From positions 1-32,867 of the forward strand of contig WRFP01000006.1 in assembly GCA_009778725.1 (NCBI GenBank): 32,867 nt of DNA. The letters run 5' to 3'. A model generated the notes under the pieces. The model searched no databases. It saw only the letters and a program-made list of their open reading frames with translations, and was not told where the DNA came from. This DNA is from Propionibacteriaceae bacterium (GTDB lineage: Bacteria > Actinomycetota > Actinomycetes > Propionibacteriales > Propionibacteriaceae). A program made the translations under genes and the position numbers. Each line of letters opens with the position of its first letter. Position 1 is the first letter of the stretch. Positions 8,314 through 16,413 of the stretch are shown one piece after another.

Positions 8314-9338
8314 GATGGTTCCGCTTCACTCAGGATGGTTGCGATGATTCTGCCGGCTTCGACGCATTCGGCGAAGCTGACATCCAGATGAGTCACAGCG
8401 CGAATCAGGTGAGGACCCAGTTTGGTCAACTGGAGACCCTGCTTGCCCGCCTTGTCCATGATGAAGTCCGCGCTCATCGTACCTGTCTGAATGACAACGA
8501 TATTTGTGGGTACGTCATCGGGCACGGCCCAGGGGGCCACGCGGCGTACCTCATCGGCCAAGGCTGCTGCGGCCCGGTTGTCGTCGGCCAGACGGGCGAT
8601 GTTGTGGTCCAGGGCGTAGAGCCCGGCTGCTGCCAGGATTCCGGCTTGGCGCCACCCGCCGCCCAGTCGCTTGCGTTCGACACGGGCCCGGGCGATATTG
8701 TCCGAGGTGGAGGCCAGCAGACTGCCGACCGGGGCTCCCAATCCCTTCGACAAGCAGAAAGTGACGGTGGTGGCCAGGCTCCCATAGTCGGCCAGACTGG
8801 TTGAATTGGCCACGCAGGCGTTGCCGAGCCTGGCGCCGTCCAGATGCAGGTTCAAACCATGGTCGTGGCAGAACTGGGAGATTTGCTGGAGATTATTCAG
8901 GGGTTGGATCGCTCCTCCGGCGAAATTCATGCTGTTTTCCACTTCGACCGCAGATGTCTTGACCAAGTGGCCGCCCTCGAATGACACCAGTGATTCGATG
9001 TCCTCCAGGCGGGCCACACCGCCAGGCGACGACCAGGTCCGGGTGGTGATTCCGTGGACGGCGCCATGGGCTCCCATTTCGGCACGGACGATATGGGCCA
9101 ACTCGTCGCAGAGGATCTCGGTGCCACGCTCGGCGCACAGCCACACCCCTAACAGGTTGGCCATCGACCCTGAGACACAGAACAAGGCTGCTTCTTGGCC
9201 CAGCAGTTCGGCGCCTCGGGCTTCCAGGTGCGCGATCGTCGGGTCTTCGGCATAGACGTCATCTCCGACCTCAGCCGTGGCCATTGCCTCGCGCATGGCA
9301 GTGGTGGGTGCCGTAACGGTGTCACTTCGCAAGTCCAT
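8310..9338 (-). CDS. ltaE: Low-specificity L-threonine aldolase family PLP enzyme
   Basis: PLP-dependent fold-type I enzyme cleaving L-threonine or L-allo-threonine to glycine and acetaldehyde. Family landmarks are MDLRSDTVTAPT at the N-terminus, VGDDVYAEDPT, the LHLDGARLGNA segment that contacts the cofactor, and the Schiff-base lysine in LSKGLGAPVGS. The 342-residue length is typical. The ORF track opens at 9416, but the family normally starts one or two residues before DLRSDT, so ATG 9338 is chosen; ATG 9356 is possible. Neither has a clear ribosome binding site; TAGGCT seven bases before 9338 could be a -10 giving a leaderless message. It lies 82 bases downstream of aroG and is coupled to the MBL hydrolase. 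Glycine made here could feed one-carbon metabolism with MetF, an inference only. Confidence 0.88.
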   Translation of the reverse strand: MDLRSDTVTAPTTAMREAMATAEVGDDVYAEDPTIAHLEARGAELLGQEAALFCVSGSMANLLGVWLCAERGTEILCDELAHIVRAEMGAHGAVHGITTRTWSSPGGVARLEDIESLVSFEGGHLVKTSAVEVENSMNFAGGAIQPLNNLQQISQFCHDHGLNLHLDGARLGNACVANSTSLADYGSLATTVTFCLSKGLGAPVGSLLASTSDNIARARVERKRLGGGWRQAGILAAAGLYALDHNIARLADDNRAAAALADEVRRVAPWAVPDDVPTNIVVIQTGTMSADFIMDKAGKQGLQLTKLGPHLIRAVTHLDVSFAECVEAGRIIATILSEAEPS

Positions 9339-9420
9339 GAATCTCAGCCTAGTCATGCTGGTCTGGAGCGGACACGGCCGACTACAGAATGGGAAAACTA
9401 TCGTCCCTGGATCCAACTGG

Positions 9421-10797
9421 TCAGAAATCCATGCCCACGAAATCGGCGTGAGGCCGGTCCATGGTAGACAGCCGGTCTGCCACCATGAAGGCCAGTTCCA
9501 GGGATTGTGCCCGGTTCAGCCGGGGGTCGCAAGCGGTCTCGTAGCGATGGGCCAGATCCTCTTCCTTCAATTCGACCACCCCGCCCACGCATTCGGTCAC
9601 ATCGTCGCCTGTCAACTCGACATGGATGCCTCCAGGCCAGGTGCCGAGGCTCGCGTGGACATCGAAGAATCCGCTGACCTCGTCGGTCACATCGGAGAAC
9701 GAGCGGGTCTTGTAGCCATTGGCCGAGGAGAAGGTGTTTCCGTGCATCGGATCGCAGACCCAGCACACCTTGCGACCGGTGGCCTCGACGGCTTCGACGA
9801 TGGGTGGTAGCGCAGTTCGTACCTGACGGCAACCCATCCGTGTGATGAGGGTCAGTCGGCCCGGCGCGCGGTCAGGATCCAGAGTTTCGACCAGACTGAC
9901 GACTTCCTCGGGCTTCGCAGAGGGACCAACCTTCAGCCCAACAGGGTTGTGCAATGCCCGGAGTAACTGAACATGGGCGCCATCGAGTTGACGGGTACGA
10001 TCCCCTATCCACAGCAGATGGCCACCCACGTTGTACGGAGTCTCGGTGCGGGAATCGATCCTGGTCATGGCGTGTTCATAGTCGATCAGGAGAGCCTCGT
10101 GACTGGCATAGAAGTCGACTGTGCTGAAGGCGTCGTCACTGACCCCGCAGGCGATCATGAAGGCGAGAGCCCGGTTGATCTCATCAGTGAGTTGCTCGTA
10201 CCTTTGAGAAACATGAGCCGTACGGACAAAATCCGCGTTCCATGAGTGCATCAGCCTGAGGTCGGCGAAGCCGCCCTTGGTGAAAGCACGGACAAGATTT
10301 AATGTCGCAGCCGAGGAGTTGTAAACCTGGAGGAGCCTGCGCGGGTCATGGCGGCGGGCCTCCTCGGTGAATTCGAAGCCGTTGACGGCGTCGCCGCGAT
10401 AAGCGGGCAACGAGACATCGCCGCGGGTCTCGTACTGGGAGGTTCTCGGTTTGGCGAACTGACCGGCGATGCGCCCGATCTTGACGACGGGGACTTCAGC
10501 GGCATAGGTCAGAACAACGGCCATTGACAGTAGAACTCGCAGGCGGCCGCGGATCGACGACGCCGTGACTGCCTCGAAGGTCTCGGCGCAATCCCCACCC
10601 TGGAGGACGAAGGCCTTTCCCTCAGCCGCATCGGCAATCTTTTCCTTCAGAGCATCGCATTCGCCGGCGAAAACCAGGGGCGGAAGAGCGTGGAGTTGAT
10701 CCAGGACCCTGTCGACCAGCACAGGATCGTCGTACTCCGGTTGCTGCGGAGGATGCAGGGCATGCAGGACATCAAGAGGAGGTACGCCATCGGTCAC
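9421..10797 (-). CDS. aroG: Class II 3-deoxy-7-phosphoheptulonate (DAHP) synthase
   Basis: First enzyme of the shikimate pathway: condenses phosphoenolpyruvate and erythrose 4-phosphate to DAHP, leading to chorismate for aromatic amino acids and for menaquinone, whose genes are in this window. The 458-residue class II (plant-like) protein shows LQGGDCAETF, KIGRIAGQFAKPR, the metal/substrate-binding WVCDPMHGNT and a final ECVGG segment, all diagnostic of this class. The start is GTG 10797. No ribosome binding site is seen, but TAGTCT lies six bases upstream, so transcription could begin at the GTG itself (leaderless); no convincing -35 was found. It is 45 bases downstream of plsC and in the same orientation, so read-through is also possible. 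Confidence in function is high. Confidence 0.93.
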   Translation of the reverse strand: MTDGVPPLDVLHALHPPQQPEYDDPVLVDRVLDQLHALPPLVFAGECDALKEKIADAAEGKAFVLQGGDCAETFEAVTASSIRGRLRVLLSMAVVLTYAAEVPVVKIGRIAGQFAKPRTSQYETRGDVSLPAYRGDAVNGFEFTEEARRHDPRRLLQVYNSSAATLNLVRAFTKGGFADLRLMHSWNADFVRTAHVSQRYEQLTDEINRALAFMIACGVSDDAFSTVDFYASHEALLIDYEHAMTRIDSRTETPYNVGGHLLWIGDRTRQLDGAHVQLLRALHNPVGLKVGPSAKPEEVVSLVETLDPDRAPGRLTLITRMGCRQVRTALPPIVEAVEATGRKVCWVCDPMHGNTFSSANGYKTRSFSDVTDEVSGFFDVHASLGTWPGGIHVELTGDDVTECVGGVVELKEEDLAHRYETACDPRLNRAQSLELAFMVADRLSTMDRPHADFVGMDF

Positions 10798-10842
10798 CTG
10801 ACCAGACTAGCGATCGTGCCCGTGACGAGGCCCAATTCTCGG

Positions 10843-11544
10843 TCAGTGGCCAGAGCCGGTTCCCTTGGGATGGTACGAATACTCATCCACCATTTCCTGC
10901 CCGGTGATCTGTTGGATGTGCTGCATGACCTCGTCGGTGGCCTGGCGCAGCACCGTGTGCGATTCGGTGTGATTGGCGGCCTCGAGGAATTGTCTGCGCA
11001 TCTCTTGAGGGAAACGAAACGGCACACCGACGCGCAGTTCCGGACGGAACAGCCACGGAAAGGGCAGCCACTTGCGGGTGAAACGGGTCCTGAAACAGCC
11101 GACCGGGATCACTGGCGCGTCAGCGGTGAGGGCCAGGCGGGCCACCCCGGTCCGGCCTTTGTACATCCGCCCATCCGGGGAGCGATGGCCCTCGGGGTGG
11201 ATGGCCACGAAGCCGCCATCGGCCAAGACCTTGTAGACCGACCCCATGGCATCGGCCGCAGCGGTCCCACCCGAGCGATCCATCGGGACCTGGTGCATGC
11301 GCCTGAGGAACCAGGCCAGGATGCGGCGGAAGAAAGTGTCTGTGCGGAAAAGCTCTTGTTTCGCTGGGAAGGTGATCTGTGGGGGGACGAGGGCCACCAA
11401 CAAGAAGCTTTCCCCCGTTCCGAGATGGTTCGTGGCGAAAATGGCCGGTCCCTTCTCGGGGATGTTCTCTTTGCCCTTGAGGACGGGCCAGAACAAGAGA
11501 AAGCAGAGGGGTGACAAGAGAACCTTGACCGTCGAATAGAACAT
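10843..11544 (-). CDS. plsC: 1-acyl-sn-glycerol-3-phosphate acyltransferase family protein
   Basis: Membrane-associated lysophosphatidate acyltransferase family member, expected to acylate lysophosphatidic acid in phospholipid synthesis. The 233-residue protein has an N-terminal hydrophobic segment (LLSPLCFLLFWPVL), motif I ATNHLGTGESF, motif II RRMHQVPMDR, motif III FVAIHPEGHRSPDG and motif IV APVIPVG. In motif I the family HxxxxD dyad reads HLGTGE: Glu (codon GAA) stands where Asp is expected, and motif III is EGHRS rather than EGTRS. ATG 11544 is chosen because AGAGGAAAG lies ten bases upstream; the longer ORF-track version would need a TTG. The 224 bases separating it from the divergent small membrane gene hold no convincing ORF. 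Activity should be checked given the Asp-to-Glu change. Confidence 0.85.
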   Translation of the reverse strand: MFYSTVKVLLSPLCFLLFWPVLKGKENIPEKGPAIFATNHLGTGESFLLVALVPPQITFPAKQELFRTDTFFRRILAWFLRRMHQVPMDRSGGTAAADAMGSVYKVLADGGFVAIHPEGHRSPDGRMYKGRTGVARLALTADAPVIPVGCFRTRFTRKWLPFPWLFRPELRVGVPFRFPQEMRRQFLEAANHTESHTVLRQATDEVMQHIQQITGQEMVDEYSYHPKGTGSGH

Positions 11545-11756
11545 GGTGTGCTTTCCTCTTTTTTGGATGGCTTCTCCCAACCTTAACCTGTACGCGCTGA
11601 TTCATGCGTGCCGCGCCCGCGGGTGTGGACATGTTGACTGTCCAGGTGCGCCCGCCGGAAGCCAGCCTGGCGTCGTACTGGCCGGGCTCGCGTGAGATGT
11701 CGCTGAGATAGAAATAAAGACTGTTCCCACGCCCATCGAGAACCCGGTGGATGATC

Positions 11757-11762
11757 TATCAT
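11757..11762 (+). promoter_or_regulatory. -10 element TATCAT of a probable leaderless gene
   Basis: TATCAT differs by one base from TATAAT and ends six bases before ATG 11769, so transcription would start at the initiation codon. No clear -35 is seen. Confidence 0.45.
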
Positions 11763-11768
11763 CAAGGT

Positions 11769-12146
11769 ATGCGTGATGAGGATGAGACCTTCGCCGACAT
11801 CGTCAAGCAGGAGTTCGACGAAAAGTGGACTCCTCCTGCCCCGGCTCCGGCACCGCCTGTCACTTCTGATCCAGGACCGCTTCCGGACTTTCACCTCAAT
11901 TTGTACGACGACGACGCGAGCTACCAGGAAGTGCCCGCCACCGTGTGGACACTGTCACTGCCGATTCGCTGGGGACTGGGGTTGATCGCAGCCGGATTGC
12001 TGATCGCCATCGCGAAAATGACTCCTCTGCCGTTGCCCACATGGATGGGCTGGATTGCTGTCGCGTGCTTTGTGGCGGGGGTGAGCGTCACCTTATGGCA
12101 TGTGACCCACGCCCAAGGGCCAAGCGACGACGACGGTACGGTGTGA
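11769..12146 (+). CDS. Small two-helix membrane protein, unknown function
   Basis: A 125-residue protein I do not recognise. The first third is acidic (MRDEDETFADIVKQEFDEKW) and followed by a Pro/Ala-rich stretch, which should be cytoplasmic; then come two hydrophobic segments, about residues 68-86 (LGLIAAGLLIAIAK) and 91-110 (WMGWIAVACFVAGVSVTLW), and a short acidic tail. The start at 11769 is preferred to 11751 because a TATCAT -10 lies six bases upstream, suggesting a leaderless message. It converges with the NlpC/P60 gene with only 20 bases between stop codons and diverges from plsC. Similar acidic two-helix proteins are common and uncharacterised in actinobacteria. It could be a membrane adaptor; nothing here tells. 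Confidence 0.7.
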   Translation: MRDEDETFADIVKQEFDEKWTPPAPAPAPPVTSDPGPLPDFHLNLYDDDASYQEVPATVWTLSLPIRWGLGLIAAGLLIAIAKMTPLPLPTWMGWIAVACFVAGVSVTLWHVTHAQGPSDDDGTV

Positions 12147-12166
12147 GAAGGTCGTGCGTGACCGCG

Positions 12167-13174
12167 CTACAGGAGACGGCGGGCGCCAACGAAGGGCATG
12201 CCGTTGTCCATGGACGTGTAGACGACTCCGACACGCTCGTTGCGAGCGTCAACCAGCATGCCGCCGCCCACATAGATCCCGACGTGTCCGGGGCCTGAGT
12301 AGAAGAAGACCAGGTCACCGGGTTGCAGGTCTGACTTGGCCACAGGTACGCCGACGTGGAACTGGGCACCGGCGCTGTGCGCGAGCTTGATGCCGACTGT
12401 TGCAAACGCTTGCATGGTAAAGCCGGAACAATCGTAGGAATTCGGACCGGCGCCGCCATAGACGTACGGCAGGCCGACACGGGCCATCGCCCAATCGACG
12501 ATCGCCTGGGCCTCAGCCCCGTTCTGGACCGGCGGAGGCGGCGTGTACGACTTCGTGGCTGCGGCACCGGCGGCAGCATTGGAGGAAGCGATAGCTGCCT
12601 GCTGCTGCGCGCTCAACCGGCTGACGACCTGTTGGGCAGCGGCGACTTTTTGGCTTGCCTCGTTCTTCAGTTCCTGCTGCTTCTGCTGATCAGCCTGGAT
12701 CGCAGTGACGGTGGCCTGCTGCTCAGATTGCAAACTCACCAGGGTCGCCTGGCTCATCTGGTAATTCTGCAGGATTGCCGTCGTGGCGTCGGCCACCATG
12801 GAGGACATGACGAGCTTGTTGAGGGCCTCATCCTGGTTGGAGGCTGTGAACAGGGCCAGAGTCGACGAGATTCCGCGGTCCTGGAACTGCTGGAGCGACA
12901 CGACGGCCACTTGCTGGCGCAGTGCCTCCACCTGCTGCTGTTGAGTTGCGATGTCGGACTGAGTCTGTTGCAGTTTGGCTTGGGCCGCATCGAGGCTGGC
13001 TTGAACCTGGTTATATTGTTCGTCGGCCTGGCTGGCTTCTCCTTGAAGTTCGGAAAGCCTGGCCTTGGCGTCGCTCAACGCATCACCGTTCGCCAGTGGC
13101 TGCCCCAGCCACGCGAGGCTCGCTGTCAGGAGTACTGACATCAGTGCAATCCCCGGTCGCTTCCAGTGTGCCAT
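12167..13174 (-). CDS. Secreted NlpC/P60 peptidoglycan endopeptidase (RipA-like)
   Basis: Cell-wall hydrolase cutting stem peptides, needed for daughter-cell separation in actinobacteria. The 335-residue protein has a signal peptide (KRPGIALMSVLLTASLAWLG), a long coiled coil (about residues 30-205, very Gln/Ala-rich), a Pro-rich linker PPPPVQ, and a C-terminal NlpC/P60 domain with the catalytic Cys in YDCSGF, His in GPGHVGIYVGG and a polar third residue probably Asn in DARNERVG. The coiled-coil part shares LQQFQDRG and following residues with the adjacent M23 gene, so the two N-termini are paralogous. The start at 13174 has GGAGG six bases upstream. A promoter and inverted repeat resembling those of the M23 gene lie just upstream, suggesting joint control. 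Confidence 0.9.
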   Translation of the reverse strand: MAHWKRPGIALMSVLLTASLAWLGQPLANGDALSDAKARLSELQGEASQADEQYNQVQASLDAAQAKLQQTQSDIATQQQQVEALRQQVAVVSLQQFQDRGISSTLALFTASNQDEALNKLVMSSMVADATTAILQNYQMSQATLVSLQSEQQATVTAIQADQQKQQELKNEASQKVAAAQQVVSRLSAQQQAAIASSNAAAGAAATKSYTPPPPVQNGAEAQAIVDWAMARVGLPYVYGGAGPNSYDCSGFTMQAFATVGIKLAHSAGAQFHVGVPVAKSDLQPGDLVFFYSGPGHVGIYVGGGMLVDARNERVGVVYTSMDNGMPFVGARRLL

Positions 13175-13200
13175 TCACTACCTCCACTATTCCTGAGGAA

Positions 13201-13230
13201 ATTCTAAGGGATCCTCAGTACCTGGTCCAA
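13201..13230 (-). promoter_or_regulatory. Promoter of the NlpC/P60 gene with flanking inverted repeat
   Basis: Minus strand TTGGAC (13225-13230), 18 bp, TAGAAT (13201-13206). The arms CTGAGGA and TCCTCAG (13193-13199 and 13212-13218) form a 7-bp inverted repeat around the -10, a plausible operator. The segment CTGA-NN-ATC-N-CTTAGA-N-T followed by TCAGGAA is shared with the M23 promoter. Confidence 0.6.
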
Positions 13231-13340
13231 TTGATATCCCTGGAACTCCCCCCTTGCCGGTCAACTTTACCACTGCTTGTCACCCCCTGACCGACCGGTC
13301 CACTCCGAGATCCCAACTTTCCTGGCTCTGACAAGGGGAG

Positions 13341-14441
13341 TTACCCGAGATAAGTGGCCGGATCCTCGATCTGTCCATCCGACCACACCATGTAATGCAA
13401 GTGGCAACCCGTGGACTCTCCTGTCGTACCGACAAGAGCCACTGCCTGACCTTGGACAACAGACGTACCGGGTTGGGCGATTCCGCCCGAGAGATGGTTG
13501 AAACTCGTGACGACGTGATGACCGTTGATGATGCCATTGTCGATGACGAGACGATTGCCGTAGGCGCCGGCCCAGTAGTAGTCCATGACGAAGCCGTTTC
13601 CGGGAGCTACGATCGTTGTACCGCAGGAGGCGGCCATGTCCAGACCGTCGTGGAAGGTGTAGGCCCCGGTGATGGGATGAATCCTCATTCCGAAGGGGGA
13701 GGTGATCTTATATGAGATCAGCGGAGACTTCAGGGCCGGGGAGGGATCGGGAACCTTCAGAGTCGGGTCTGTCACGCCTGCGCCCACAGCATCGACGCCT
13801 GCCAGGCTGTTGTTCACGGCGGCGGCAATGGCGATCATCGAGTTCAACAGCAAGGAGGTCTGGGCGATCTTGTCCGAGGTCTGCTTGTTCAAGGTATCGA
13901 TGCTGGACTGCTCCTCGGAGATGGCGTTGATCGTGGCCTGCTCGGTGTTTTCGAGATCCTGGAGCGTGGCCTGCTGGACCTGGTACGTGGTGAACAACGT
14001 GTTGGTGGTGTCGGAGACCTGCTGCATCGCCGTCATGTAGTTGAGCAGATCGTCCGAGGTGGAACTGGCCAGGATCATCGCTGTCGTGTTGAGTCCGCGG
14101 TCTTGGAACTGCTGCAAGGCGATCTGGCCGAGTTGGGTCTTGAGGACCGACAGTTGCTGCTTCTGCGCGGCAATCTGGGTTTGGGTGGTCGTCAACTGGT
14201 TCTTGGAGGCCGTGAGTTTGTCTTGAGCCTGGGCCTTCTGGACCACCAGATCTTCTTGCTGCTGCTGCAAATCGTCCAGTTGGGCGCGGACATCCACGAT
14301 GGTGGTGTCACCGGTCGACGAGGCTTTCGGACTTGGCGACGCAGTGGCGGGATCAGCCCCGGCTTGGGCAGGTGACAAGGCTAGAGACATACCTAGTACG
14401 GTGCACAACACTAGTACGGCGCGTTTCCACCTTGGCCTCAT
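13341..14441 (-). CDS. Secreted M23 (LytM-type) peptidase with coiled coil
   Basis: Zinc metallopeptidase of the LytM/M23 family, acting on peptidoglycan cross-links or as a hydrolase activator like EnvC. The 366-residue protein has a signal peptide (VLVLCTVLGMSLALSPAQA), a coiled coil to about residue 200 and a C-terminal M23 domain with SPFGMRIHPI, the HxxxD ligands in FHDGLDM, VTSFNHLS and HxH in CHLHYMVW, so all metal ligands are present. The N-terminal region is paralogous to the downstream NlpC/P60 protein (LQQFQDRGLN versus LQQFQDRGIS). ATG 14441 is chosen over 14447 because GGAAGG sits six bases upstream. A strong promoter precedes it. The two hydrolases look like a duplicated coiled-coil module joined to two different catalytic domains. 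Confidence 0.9.
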   Translation of the reverse strand: MRPRWKRAVLVLCTVLGMSLALSPAQAGADPATASPSPKASSTGDTTIVDVRAQLDDLQQQQEDLVVQKAQAQDKLTASKNQLTTTQTQIAAQKQQLSVLKTQLGQIALQQFQDRGLNTTAMILASSTSDDLLNYMTAMQQVSDTTNTLFTTYQVQQATLQDLENTEQATINAISEEQSSIDTLNKQTSDKIAQTSLLLNSMIAIAAAVNNSLAGVDAVGAGVTDPTLKVPDPSPALKSPLISYKITSPFGMRIHPITGAYTFHDGLDMAASCGTTIVAPGNGFVMDYYWAGAYGNRLVIDNGIINGHHVVTSFNHLSGGIAQPGTSVVQGQAVALVGTTGESTGCHLHYMVWSDGQIEDPATYLG

Positions 14442-14474
14442 GACCATCCTTCCACCGCCCCACTTCCTGAAAAG

Positions 14475-14504
14475 ACTCTAAGAGATATTCAGAAAATCTG
14501 TCAA
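14475..14504 (-). promoter_or_regulatory. Promoter of the M23 peptidase gene
   Basis: Minus strand perfect TTGACA (14499-14504), 18 bp, TAGAGT (14475-14480). CTGAA and TTCAG arms flank the -10, paralleling the inverted repeat at the NlpC/P60 promoter. The leader to ATG 14441 is about 27 bases. Confidence 0.7.
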
Positions 14505-14622
14505 CCCTGCTCGCTCCCGGGCCTCGTCCAGAATACCGTGATCACTAAAACTGGGCAATAAGCTCAAGGTAGCGTCGATGGATGCTCAGATTCGGGTTCC
14601 GGGGCGGATTTGTCGGCAAAAA

Positions 14623-16413
14623 TCAGCGTCTTCGCATGGCCTCGTGGACGGCTTCTCGGCCCCACTTGGCCAAGTTTTTCTCCTGGTCAGTACGGGTTTG
14701 CCGTTCCACGCTGGCGTGGATGAGGTGCACTCCCGGCCTGAGAGAATTTAAAGCACTTTTCAAGGTTGGCAGGCTGTCAACCGGGGTGACGGTAGCCCCG
14801 AACCCCCGTGACACCTGGGCCAGGTCGACATCCATGGGGACGCCGAAAAGCCGCTCAAAGAAATCGGCGAGATCACCGATCTGCGAGCGGGGAGCACCGT
14901 ATTCCAGCGTCGCGAACAGGGATCCACCGTGATCGTCGGCCACCACGATGGTCAGATCGATGGTGGTTTCCAAGTGGGGTCTGGCCAGGGCGGAGATGTC
15001 GTGCAGGGCTGTCAGATCGCCGACCAGAGCCGTCACACGCTGGCCCAGGCCTGTTGCGATCCCGAGGGCTGTGGCGATTGTTCCGTCGATGCCTGCCAGG
15101 CCGCGATTGGCGTACACCTGGGGCGGATGAGAGCTGATCGGGGCCAGATCGGCGTCCCGGATCGGGTTGGACGAACCCAGGACCAGGGTGTCGGTACTTG
15201 ACAGAGCGGCCATCACCGTGGCGGCGATCGTCTCACCGGACCAGTGAGAGGTGGCGTCCATGCGGGCTTGGAAGATGCGATCGGCGGTCGTCCAGGAGTT
15301 CATCCATGAGGTGTCGCCCGCACCCAGGGTCACAGCGGGTACGACGCGGGAAACGGCCCAGCCGGGGTCGGGCCACTCCCCCGACGCATCCACGGCGATG
15401 ATCTCGATGTCGCGCCGGCTCAGCAAGGCCGTGACCGGGCGGGAGAGAGTTGGGTGGCCAGTCACGATGACACGCTGGATCGAAGCAGAAAAACCGGGCA
15501 ACAGGTGCCGGTAGCCACAGATGGCGGCTGAGCCGCTGCGGGCATTGGACGACGGTTCCGCCAGGAGCGGGATGTGAGCTTGACTGGCTTCGGCGGCCCA
15601 CCATCGTCCCTGGTCAGGTGGCATATCTCCGGCTACGATGACTGTGCCTGCGCCAGGATCGATGGTCACTCGTTCTGCTGTGCGGGCGGGATTGACGTGG
15701 AACGGGGTTCTGGCCGGGAGGAGCGTCGGCGCCCCCATCAGCGGCTCGGCCAATTCGACATTGATCTGGACCGGACCGGGTCTGAGACTGATCCGTCCTT
15801 CAGCGGTGATGACAGCCCGGCGTACTGCTGCTCTCCAGGCCTGAGGCGACTGGTCGGAGGACTGAATCCGGGCGACCTGAAGGGGCATTGTGCCGAAGAT
15901 GCCGAGTTGATCGGTTGTCTGGTTGGCACCGGTTCCGACCAGGTTCGACGGCCGGTCGGCGGTCAGGGCGATTAAGGGTACGTGGGCGTGGCGGGATTCG
16001 GCCAGGGCCGGGGCGAGGTTGGCGACTGCGGTGCCCGAGGTGGTGATGATGGGAACAGCACGCCTGGTCGCCTTGGCGATTCCCAGGGCGAAGAACCCGG
16101 CGCTGCGCTCGTCCAGGCGGATGTGGAGGCGGATTCGGTTCTCGGCCTCGAGATGGGCAGCAGCATAGGCCAGCGGCGCGCTACGCGACCCGGGGCAGCA
16201 CACGACATCGGTGATACCCAGGGCGGCCAGTTCATCAAGGATGATTGCGCCGGCCAGAGGAGATGGAGACGTTCCATCAAAGGCAGAGTCATCACGTGTG
16301 ACTCCACCCCCCACGGTCAAAGGCGATGGCTGTCCATCGACGCGAGTCTGGCTGGGGGTGATTCCTCCCTGCACAGGAGAGGCAGACAATGGGGGGTCCA
16401 TGGTGTTATCCAC
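14623..16413 (-). CDS. menD: SEPHCHC synthase (menaquinone biosynthesis MenD)
   Basis: Thiamine-diphosphate enzyme adding the succinyl semialdehyde unit from 2-oxoglutarate to isochorismate. The 596-residue protein has the MenD signature VCCPGSRSAPLAYAA, HIRLDERSAGFFALG with the catalytic Glu region, TTSGTAVANLAPA, and the ThDP-binding GDLTALHD with downstream DDHGGSLF. The start chosen is GTG 16413, six bases after AGGAGG and overlapping the menC stop by 8 bases; the ORF track extends 35 codons further into menC, which I reject. Even so the N-terminus carries about 45 residues of Pro/Gly/Ser-rich sequence before the usual family start (LAGAIILDELAALG). It is the last gene of a four-gene operon. 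Function is secure, the exact start less so. Confidence 0.93.
   Translation of the reverse strand: MDNTMDPPLSASPVQGGITPSQTRVDGQPSPLTVGGGVTRDDSAFDGTSPSPLAGAIILDELAALGITDVVCCPGSRSAPLAYAAAHLEAENRIRLHIRLDERSAGFFALGIAKATRRAVPIITTSGTAVANLAPALAESRHAHVPLIALTADRPSNLVGTGANQTTDQLGIFGTMPLQVARIQSSDQSPQAWRAAVRRAVITAEGRISLRPGPVQINVELAEPLMGAPTLLPARTPFHVNPARTAERVTIDPGAGTVIVAGDMPPDQGRWWAAEASQAHIPLLAEPSSNARSGSAAICGYRHLLPGFSASIQRVIVTGHPTLSRPVTALLSRRDIEIIAVDASGEWPDPGWAVSRVVPAVTLGAGDTSWMNSWTTADRIFQARMDATSHWSGETIAATVMAALSSTDTLVLGSSNPIRDADLAPISSHPPQVYANRGLAGIDGTIATALGIATGLGQRVTALVGDLTALHDISALARPHLETTIDLTIVVADDHGGSLFATLEYGAPRSQIGDLADFFERLFGVPMDVDLAQVSRGFGATVTPVDSLPTLKSALNSLRPGVHLIHASVERQTRTDQEKNLAKWGREAVHEAMRRR

Noticed and set aside
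11583-11760. Minus-strand frame upstream of plsC reading NSLYFYLSDISREPGQYDARL
   Set aside because: It looks protein-like but has stop codons immediately upstream, no start codon before an internal ATG, and runs out of frame into plsC. At most a decayed remnant.
12356-13138. 260-residue plus-strand ORF antisense to the NlpC/P60 gene
   Set aside because: Leucine-rich shadow of the Gln/Ala-rich coiled coil on the other strand.
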